Positions 6,158 through 10,356 of a stretch of DNA of 10,356 bases are shown here, piece after piece (positions within the stretch are counted from its first letter, which is position 1; each line of letters begins with the position of its first letter). The position numbers and the translations under genes were made by a program. The notes under the pieces are model-generated. The model was not told the DNA's origin. It ran no database searches and saw only the letters and a program-made list of their open reading frames with translations. Source of the DNA: an uncultured Alphaproteobacteria bacterium (lineage in GTDB: Bacteria > Pseudomonadota > Alphaproteobacteria > Caulobacterales > Aquidulcibacteraceae); assembly GCA_937967725.1 (NCBI GenBank), contig CALBSY010000267.1:1-10356 (forward strand), in the 5' to 3' direction.

Positions 6158-6226
6158 GAGCGTCGTTTTCCAATGGAAAAACCCGTCGAGCCTGGCGGCA
6201 AAGCCGTCGCAACGCTCCTCGGCGGG
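6158..6226 (-). promoter_or_regulatory. SAH riboswitch in the ahcY leader
   Basis: Reading the minus strand, the leader contains CCCGCCGAGGAGCGTTGC, then GCCAGGCTCGACGGG, then AAAACGACGCTC. These are the conserved blocks of the S-adenosylhomocysteine riboswitch known upstream of ahcY in other proteobacteria. P1 forms from GAGCGT (6212-6217) and ACGCTC (6158-6163). The second helix forms from CCCGCCGAG (6218-6226) and CTCGACGGG (6182-6190), with one C-A mismatch. CGGC-TTT-GCCG forms a small internal hairpin. Between the blocks, TTTTCC-ATT-GGAAAA forms a perfect 6-bp hairpin in the variable region. The family is known to switch expression on when SAH binds. The core ends 25 bases before the ATG, so ribosome-site control is plausible. 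Confidence 0.9.
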
Positions 6227-6267
6227 CGCGCCGGATGTAGCAAAGGCGCCCCGCCCTGGCAAACAAA

Positions 6268-6291
6268 GAGCCGCCGGTTTCCCGGCGGCTC
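6268..6291 (-). terminator. Intrinsic terminator after the CmpX-like gene
   Basis: GAGCCGCCGG (6268-6277) pairs perfectly over 10 bp with CCGGCGGCTC (6282-6291) around a four-base loop. On the minus strand the stem is followed by TTTGTTTG, giving a T-rich tail, and it lies 25 bases after the stop at 6317. It separates this gene from the ahcY leader, so ahcY probably has its own promoter in about 6227-6267. Confidence 0.85.
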
Positions 6292-6316
6292 AGTGTTTTC
6301 AGCGATTTGCGTCTGG

Positions 6317-7564
6317 TTACGGGCCGCTTGTCCAGCGGTCGACCAGGCGCTTGGCCGCGTCGCGGCCGCCGATGCCGAACGAAACGGCCACGGCGACGGC
6401 GACCGCTCCGAGCACCAGTCCGAACGCCAGCACGATGATGTCGTTCGCGAGGCCCATGAAACGCAAGCCCACCGCTGTCGCCAGCGCGATAATACCCCAG
6501 CGCACGAACACCGAGAGTATCTCGGAGGACGGTTTGCCTTCGCGCACGGTTGCGGCCGCGAGGATGTTCGCCAGCAGCACGCCCAGCGCAATGATCACGG
6601 CGCCGAACAGAACGCGCGTGGCCAGAGCCAGCACTTCCGACAGCATCGCCGCCATGGCCCCGAACTCGAGCAGGCGCGCCGCTTCGACCGCAGCGAACAG
6701 CACGATGCCGATCAGAACGGCGAGGCCGATCATGCGCGAAGGCGGGAAGCCCTTAAAGTCGAAGGTGTCGACACCCGGCGTCAGATCCATCTTCTCGCGG
6801 CCGACGCGGATTGGCTCGGCGTTGGCGATCGAGCCGATGATGGCGTCGAAGCCGAACGACTTCAGCCCCTCTTCGGTCAACGTCATGATCCAGCGGCCGA
6901 TCACGTAGGCGATGAAGATGATCAGCGCCGCACCGATCACGCGTGGGATCGTCAGCAGAATATCGTTGAGCATAGAGATCGCGGGCGCCGAGATCGCTTC
7001 GATCGACAACGCGTCGAGCGCGGCGATCGACACCGGAATGATGATCAGCGTAAACACCAACAGCCCAAGCAGACGGGTCAGTCCGGGCCCGCGCGGCGAG
7101 TGCGTCAAACCGGCGTCCATCAGACGGCGGTCAAGATCGACCGCGTCCACGGTCGCCTCCACCATCCGCCGTACGATCGTGGCGAGGGCGAAGCCGATGA
7201 CGAAGATCAGCACCGCGCCAACCACGTTGGGCAGGTAAGCGAGGAAGCCCCGCACCATGTCGTTGAGCGGCGCGACGATGGCCGTCAGCGTCAGCACGTT
7301 GAGCGCCGCCATCAGGCCCAGCAGCCAAACCAACCAGTAGCCGACTTCACCGACGCGTTCGCCGACGTCGGCGGACGGCTTGGCCCCGCCAGGACCGTCG
7401 CTGTCCTTGCGTGAGAAGAACGGCACGCGGTCGAAGCCCTTGGCGATCGCCCACTTCACCGCCTTCGCCGCGAAGTGCGCGACGATGATGATGACGAGCG
7501 CAATGGCGATGCGCGGCGCCCACTCATAGAGCCACGCCATGACGGCCTGTTGATCAATCTGCAT
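6317..7564 (-). CDS. CmpX-like membrane protein with conserved TM-helix repeats
   Basis: This 415-residue integral membrane protein has about nine hydrophobic segments, near 18-38, 76-97, 113-132, 163-185, 208-228, 278-298, 318-338, 353-372 and 376-398. The conserved TM-helix repeat is visible as YLPNVVGAVLIFVIG (110-124) and TIPRVIGAALIIFIAYVIG (205-223). A weaker third copy is TRVLFGAVIIALGVLLANIL (316-335). It ends in VSFGIGGRDAAKRLVDRW, the hallmark end of the CmpX/mechanosensitive-channel-related group. The cytoplasmic MscS beta domain is absent. In Pseudomonas, CmpX affects envelope stress responses. A channel role in osmotic or envelope stress is therefore reasonable but inferred. The ATG at 7564 has GGGAGG seven bases upstream. 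It is separated from the lactonase gene by 144 bases and ends in its own terminator. Confidence 0.85.
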   Translation of the reverse strand: MQIDQQAVMAWLYEWAPRIAIALVIIIVAHFAAKAVKWAIAKGFDRVPFFSRKDSDGPGGAKPSADVGERVGEVGYWLVWLLGLMAALNVLTLTAIVAPLNDMVRGFLAYLPNVVGAVLIFVIGFALATIVRRMVEATVDAVDLDRRLMDAGLTHSPRGPGLTRLLGLLVFTLIIIPVSIAALDALSIEAISAPAISMLNDILLTIPRVIGAALIIFIAYVIGRWIMTLTEEGLKSFGFDAIIGSIANAEPIRVGREKMDLTPGVDTFDFKGFPPSRMIGLAVLIGIVLFAAVEAARLLEFGAMAAMLSEVLALATRVLFGAVIIALGVLLANILAAATVREGKPSSEILSVFVRWGIIALATAVGLRFMGLANDIIVLAFGLVLGAVAVAVAVSFGIGGRDAAKRLVDRWTSGP

Positions 7565-7617
7565 CTGCAGCCTCCCTCGCGAGGTGCGTTTGAACCTCCG
7601 GCAAGTTGTGAGCCTCT

Positions 7618-7644
7618 GCGCGCCAAATCAAAGGATTTGCGCGC
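7618..7644. repeat. Hairpin between lactonase and CmpX-like genes
   Basis: GCGCGC-c-AAATC (7618-7629) pairs with GATTTGCGCGC (7634-7644), giving an 11-bp stem with one bulged C and a four-base loop. It lies 65 bases after the lactonase stop and 54 bases before the CmpX-like start. No T-run follows on the minus strand, so it may be a 3'-end stabilising hairpin or a leader structure. This is a weak functional call; the inverted repeat itself is clear. Confidence 0.45.
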
Positions 7645-7708
7645 GCTTGGGGCGCCGATGGCATGCTGCGTCCGCGAGATGTTCGCTTTGGAGGCGCTTT
7701 GTTCCGGT

Positions 7709-8560
7709 TCAGTTCAACGCGGCGGGGAATGCCGGCAGAGATTCGATGTCTTCCGGCACGTGCTGACGGACGACGCGCGCGTCAGTCTCCGCGGCAAGCG
7801 CCTCGACTTTATCCATCGAAGCCAGTGTCTGCGCGCGATCCACATTGAAGGTTGGGACCAGCCGGCGCTCACGTGTCTCGGCCAAGTGATACATGTCGCC
7901 GGTAAGCAGGATCGGCCCTGCGTTGGCGAGGCGCACCAGCAGCACGGTGTGGCCCGGCGTATGGCCCGGCGTCTGCACGATGACCACAGAGCCGTCGCCG
8001 AATACGTCGTGGTCGCCGTCGCCTTCGATCAGCACGGTCTCGGCGTTCTCAAGCTGGCTATATCCTTGGAAGGACTGAGCGCCGCGCGCTTCGTCGCTGA
8101 ACATGTAAGCCCGCTCGTCCGCGTCGACGATCCAAGTCGAACTCACGAACAAATTGCCGTTGCCCGTGTGGTCGCCGTGCTGGTGGGAGAAGGATATGAA
8201 CTCGATGTCGGCGGGGGTTAAGCCAAGCTCCGACAGTTGATCGGCGAGCTTTCGCGGCATGGTGACGTGTGCGCCCATGGCGGCGAGGTCGAGACCGTTC
8301 TCCATGTCGGCGATCGCGTCGGGGAAACCGGCATCCCAGATCATGTCCCCGTCGGGATGGCGGATCAGGAAACACGGGTCGACCAGCGTACGCGATTGTC
8401 CGTCCATCGAGCCGTCGTCGGCGAACACGCCAATGTCGGTGAAGGCGATGCGCCCGCAATCCATCGCGTAGAGCTGCACTTCCGGCCGGGACGTTTCCGC
8501 CGCCTGGCCACACGCCGCCAGCGTGATCAACGATAGACTCAGTGCCGCGCGCTTGAGCAT
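7709..8560 (-). CDS. Lipoprotein metallo-beta-lactamase-fold hydrolase, N-acyl homoserine lactonase-like
   Basis: The 283-residue protein starts with a lipoprotein signal peptide: basic MLKR, a hydrophobic stretch, and lipobox LAAC with Cys17 to be lipidated. The metallo-beta-lactamase metal-binding set is complete: HQHGDH at 126-131, H200 in TPGHTPGH, D222 in LLTGDMYH, and H267 in RQHVPED. This permits two zinc ions. Overall layout, length and the N-terminal VQLYAMDCGRI resemble the AttM/AiiA type of quorum-quenching lactonase, which opens the lactone ring of acyl homoserine lactones. Other lactones or esters are possible substrates. The lipid anchor places it outside the cytoplasm, unlike AiiA, so it could destroy incoming signals. 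The ATG at 8560 has GGGAGGG four bases upstream and lies 24 bases after the SemiSWEET stop, so the two are probably co-transcribed. Confidence 0.8.
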   Translation of the reverse strand: MLKRAALSLSLITLAACGQAAETSRPEVQLYAMDCGRIAFTDIGVFADDGSMDGQSRTLVDPCFLIRHPDGDMIWDAGFPDAIADMENGLDLAAMGAHVTMPRKLADQLSELGLTPADIEFISFSHQHGDHTGNGNLFVSSTWIVDADERAYMFSDEARGAQSFQGYSQLENAETVLIEGDGDHDVFGDGSVVIVQTPGHTPGHTVLLVRLANAGPILLTGDMYHLAETRERRLVPTFNVDRAQTLASMDKVEALAAETDARVVRQHVPEDIESLPAFPAALN

Positions 8561-8584
8561 GCATCCCTCCCTTGATGCAGCCCT

Positions 8585-8866
8585 TCAACCCGCTCCGCCG
8601 CCGTAACGCAAGCGCAGAACGAGGATTGTCGCGGTTAAACCAAGGCACACGGCGTTGGCCGCCGTGACGGGCCAAGAATTGGTCAGTACGCCAAAGACGG
8701 TCCAGCACGAGAACCCAATCACAGTGACCGCGTACATCCGAAGCGACACAGCCGCGGCAGTGCGCTCGCGCAAGATCTTCACGATCTGCGGCACGAAACT
8801 GGTCATTGAGCAGATGCCGGCGATCACGCCGAAGCTATTGGCAAGCCATAGCGGCGCGTCAGCCAT
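8585..8866 (-). CDS. SemiSWEET-family sugar transporter
   Basis: This 93-residue membrane protein has three hydrophobic helices (about 8-27, 43-62 and 68-86), the triple-helix bundle of bacterial SemiSWEETs. The PQ motif appears as SFVPQIVKILRERTAAAVSLRMY (22-44). NSWPVTAANAVCLGL (63-77) carries the conserved Asn of the sugar-binding pocket. Known members form dimers that let mono- or disaccharides move down their gradient across the inner membrane. The exact sugar cannot be read from the sequence. The start lies only four bases after the stop of the preceding GlsB-family gene (TGA-TTAC-ATG) with no ribosome site visible, so translation is probably coupled. Confidence 0.88.
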   Translation of the reverse strand: MADAPLWLANSFGVIAGICSMTSFVPQIVKILRERTAAAVSLRMYAVTVIGFSCWTVFGVLTNSWPVTAANAVCLGLTATILVLRLRYGGGAG

Positions 8867-8870
8867 GTAA

Positions 8871-9125
8871 TCAGGCGCGTTTCAGCACGCGCACGATCAA
8901 CAGCAGAACAACTGCGCCAAGGAATGCGGTGAGAATCGCGTTCAAGATGCCTGGGAAGAACACGACGCCGAGCGCGCCGAACAGCCAGCCGCCCACCACG
9001 GCGCCCAAAATACCGATGATGATGTTGCCGAACAGTCCGAAACCGAACCCACGCACCACGAGCCCGGCCAGCCAGCCCGCGATGGCGCCGACGATAATCC
9101 AGATCAAAATGGCTTCCGCGCTCAT
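8871..9125 (-). CDS. GlsB/YeaQ/YmgE-family small membrane protein
   Basis: This 84-residue protein belongs to the transglycosylase-associated (GlsB/YeaQ/YmgE) family of small envelope proteins linked to stress responses; biochemical role unknown. It has three hydrophobic, Gly-rich segments. The first is IWIIVGAIAGWLAGLVV, the second has FGLFGNIIIGILGAVVGGWLF with the typical family GxxGNIxxGxxGAxxGG pattern, and the last is a C-terminal helix ending in RVLKRA. I place the start at the ATG 9123-9125 (MSAEAILIW), with GGGAGG about six bases upstream. The frame could extend ten residues to 9155, but that extension has no ribosome site and is not typical. It is translationally linked to the SemiSWEET gene. 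Confidence 0.88.
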   Translation of the reverse strand: MSAEAILIWIIVGAIAGWLAGLVVRGFGFGLFGNIIIGILGAVVGGWLFGALGVVFFPGILNAILTAFLGAVVLLLIVRVLKRA

Positions 9126-9181
9126 GACGCACCTCCCAGATTTGCGGAGCGCCAACGGGCCGCTGTCAGGAAAGTTCCCAG

Positions 9182-9496
9182 CTACTTCTTTTCCAAGAGC
9201 AGCGCTCCCTGCTGTCTCAGTCTCCCAGCGATCTTGTCGGCGACGCCGGCCAAGAATGCTGGCAGGTCGACTTCGATGCGGATGTCGCTTTCGCTGACGT
9301 CGATCCGGCCGGTAAAGGTTTGGCCAAGCGCCTGGGCGCTGAAGTTCAGTCGATCGCCCGTCCAGGCCTGCTGAAAGCGCGTTAGCGGCGCGCCCGAAAA
9401 TTGCTGTGTCAGTTGCGCGAATCCGTCGGCAAGGCGGGCGCGCGCTTCCGCTTTACCGAGCTTATGTGGAATGGCGACGGTGATTGGCGCGGCCAT
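9182..9496 (-). CDS. Polyhydroxyalkanoic acid system family protein
   Basis: This 104-residue cytoplasmic protein fits the PHA granule-associated (PHA_gran_rgn) family. Characteristic parts are the N-terminal VAIPHKLGKAEARARLADGF, the middle WTGDRLNFSAQALGQTFTG, and the strand-rich GRIDVSESDIRIEVDLPAFL followed by a Lys/Arg-containing helix. Members are found in polyhydroxyalkanoate-storing bacteria, but the molecular function is not established. No PHA synthase (phaC), depolymerase or phasin is in the window, so the link to storage granules rests on the family alone. The ribosome site before the ATG at 9496 is weak. It follows the M61 gene by 45 bases and precedes the GlsB-family gene by 56. 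Confidence 0.78.
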   Translation of the reverse strand: MAAPITVAIPHKLGKAEARARLADGFAQLTQQFSGAPLTRFQQAWTGDRLNFSAQALGQTFTGRIDVSESDIRIEVDLPAFLAGVADKIAGRLRQQGALLLEKK

Positions 9497-9541
9497 GGAA
9501 CCAGAACGAACATCGGTGCGCCGGAGTTTCGCCGCGCTCTG

Positions 9542-10356
9542 CTAAGTCCCGCCAATCAGAGCGACGCAGCGCGCGTAGCCTTCGCCTTCGAGCGCCGGAT
9601 CGAGTTCAAGCGCCTGCCGAACAAATGTGCCATGACCGCGGGGCAGATAGGTGATGGCGCGCTCGTCATCGCCATCGCGCACAACATAAGTTATCGGCGT
9701 CTCCGCGTCGCCGATGACACCCGCATCGCGGCGCACAAACACCATGCCGTCGCGTAGTCCCGCAGCGTATGCAGGCAAAGCTGGGTCGACGCCGACGATG
9801 ACGCCGCCATTGCTCCGCAAAGCCTCGCTATTCCAGCCGCGGTCGAACGCGGCCACTTCGCGCGTGATTATCCGGCCGCATGGTGCGAAGACATCCTCCG
9901 GCAGCAGCACCGGCGCGCCCTGCTCCACATGCGTTTCGATATCGGCGCGCACGTCGACGCCGCCCCACTCCGCCACGATGGGAAACATCTCCGCCGCTTT
10001 CAACGGATCGCCAGCGAGCGCCCGCTCGCGCATTTCGCGTACGACCTCGTCGAGGCCGCGGCCATGCCCACGCAACCGCGCATCCCAGATCGTCGCAAGC
10101 AAGCGGCCGCGCTGATACGGCAGCTGCTGTACTGCACGGTCACTCCAAAAATCAGCGAGAATCCGTTCATTCGGCGCATCGCGCACCGGCGATTGCGCGT
10201 ACGCATTCAGCATCTCGTTTAAATCTTCCGCAAAATCCCGCGGCGTCCAGATGCCCTCACGCACCAGCATGCGGCCGGTGTAAAAGTCCGTGAAACCCTC
10301 CGAGAACCAGTACGAGCCGGCGACGCCCTCATCGTGCACGCTGCCCGTGCCTCCAG
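9542..10356 (-). CDS. M61-type (glycyl) aminopeptidase, C-terminal fragment
   Basis: The C-terminal 270 residues of a larger protein, running off the right end of the window. The segment YWFSEGFTDFYTGRML holds the third zinc-ligand Glu seen downstream of HExxH in M61 peptidases. The HExxH itself would lie just outside. An alpha-helical region with YQRGRLLATIWDARLR is typical of the family. Near the C-terminus NGGVIVGVDPALPAYAAGLRDGMV resembles the PDZ domain found in this family. Related enzymes remove N-terminal glycine or similar residues and are often exported. The stop TAG is at 9542-9544. The apparent GTG start at 10337-10339 is inside the protein, because the frame continues open to the edge. 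It heads the run of genes leading to the lactonase. Confidence 0.8.
   Translation of the reverse strand, partial: GGTGSVHDEGVAGSYWFSEGFTDFYTGRMLVREGIWTPRDFAEDLNEMLNAYAQSPVRDAPNERILADFWSDRAVQQLPYQRGRLLATIWDARLRGHGRGLDEVVREMRERALAGDPLKAAEMFPIVAEWGGVDVRADIETHVEQGAPVLLPEDVFAPCGRIITREVAAFDRGWNSEALRSNGGVIVGVDPALPAYAAGLRDGMVFVRRDAGVIGDAETPITYVVRDGDDERAITYLPRGHGTFVRQALELDPALEGEGYARCVALIGGT

Noticed and set aside
4660..6240. A 526-residue plus-strand open frame
   Set aside because: It is the antisense shadow of ahcY, which has every family signature on the minus strand. The plus-strand product is His/Arg/Asp-rich with no recognisable domain.
6133..6591. A 153-residue N-terminal extension of ahcY in the same open frame
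   Set aside because: It runs through the riboswitch, the terminator and the CmpX-like gene. The family start MSAKDYV at 6132 has a good ribosome site.
6173..7414. A 413-residue plus-strand open frame opposite the CmpX-like gene
   Set aside because: It is composed almost wholly of charged Arg/Asp/Gln/His runs typical of antisense frames in GC-rich DNA. The minus strand encodes a coherent membrane protein.
9126..9155. Ten-residue N-terminal extension of the GlsB-family protein
   Set aside because: A ribosome site fits the inner ATG at 9125, and the remaining protein has the usual family start.
10337..10339. GTG as the true start of the M61 gene
   Set aside because: The frame stays open to the window end, and the zinc-ligand region lies only a few residues in. 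The preceding catalytic domain must therefore lie outside.
1..10356. CRISPR array, tRNA or rRNA genes
   Set aside because: I saw no regularly spaced repeats, tRNA cloverleaf or rRNA-like segments on either strand. This was by eye and not exhaustive for degenerate RNAs.

Overview
The window looks like a whole short contig, or the end of one, from a GC-rich alphaproteobacterium, most likely of the Caulobacterales/Hyphomonadaceae kind. Three things support that placement: the protein types, a DivL-like sensor kinase start with a perfect TTAA-N7-TTAA CtrA-type box in front of it, and GANTC sites near that promoter. Gene density is high and nearly everything is on the minus strand. No stretch over 300 bases lacks a gene. 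The first 48 bases are not genomic in my reading. They match the Illumina P5/TruSeq adapter at 41 of 48 positions without gaps, and all seven differences are C.

Layout from left to right. (1) 49-563, minus: the N-terminus of a membrane-anchored, PAS-type sensor kinase resembling DivL, cut by the contig end, with a promoter region at about 595-724. (2) 819-1432, minus: a HigB/HigA-type toxin-antitoxin pair with a toxin-first ATGA overlap. Overlapping palindromes lie upstream of it, and an 18-bp near-perfect direct repeat (787-804 and 1491-1508) brackets operon plus operator. (3) 1639-2136, plus: an Arg-rich hypothetical protein with one hydrophobic segment, the only plus-strand gene. (4) 2209-3876, minus: a secreted HExxH...E metallopeptidase-like protein, preceded by 3946-4632, a two-TM protein with a TonB-like C-terminal domain. 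(5) 4735-6132, minus: adenosylhomocysteinase (ahcY), with a recognisable SAH riboswitch in its leader (6158-6226) and a hairpin after its stop. (6) 6317-7564, minus: a CmpX-like membrane protein with conserved TM-helix repeats, ended by a good intrinsic terminator. (7) 7709-10356, minus: a run of five closely spaced genes. In transcription order these are an M61-type aminopeptidase (C-terminal part only), a polyhydroxyalkanoate-system protein, a GlsB/YeaQ-family membrane protein, a SemiSWEET sugar transporter and a lipoprotein metallo-beta-lactamase-fold hydrolase of the AHL-lactonase type.

The best-explained regulatory circuit is SAH sensing. S-adenosylhomocysteine binding to the leader RNA should raise AhcY production, so the inhibitory by-product of methylation drives its own removal. 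The TA module looks like a discrete inserted cassette. The DivL-like gene would sit both upstream of CtrA (through the CckA pathway, as in Caulobacter) and possibly under CtrA control. I found no CRISPR array, transposase, tRNA or rRNA, and no clearly novel multi-gene system. The most notable items are the adapter remnant, the repeat-bracketed TA cassette, the CtrA box at the kinase gene, and the riboswitch.
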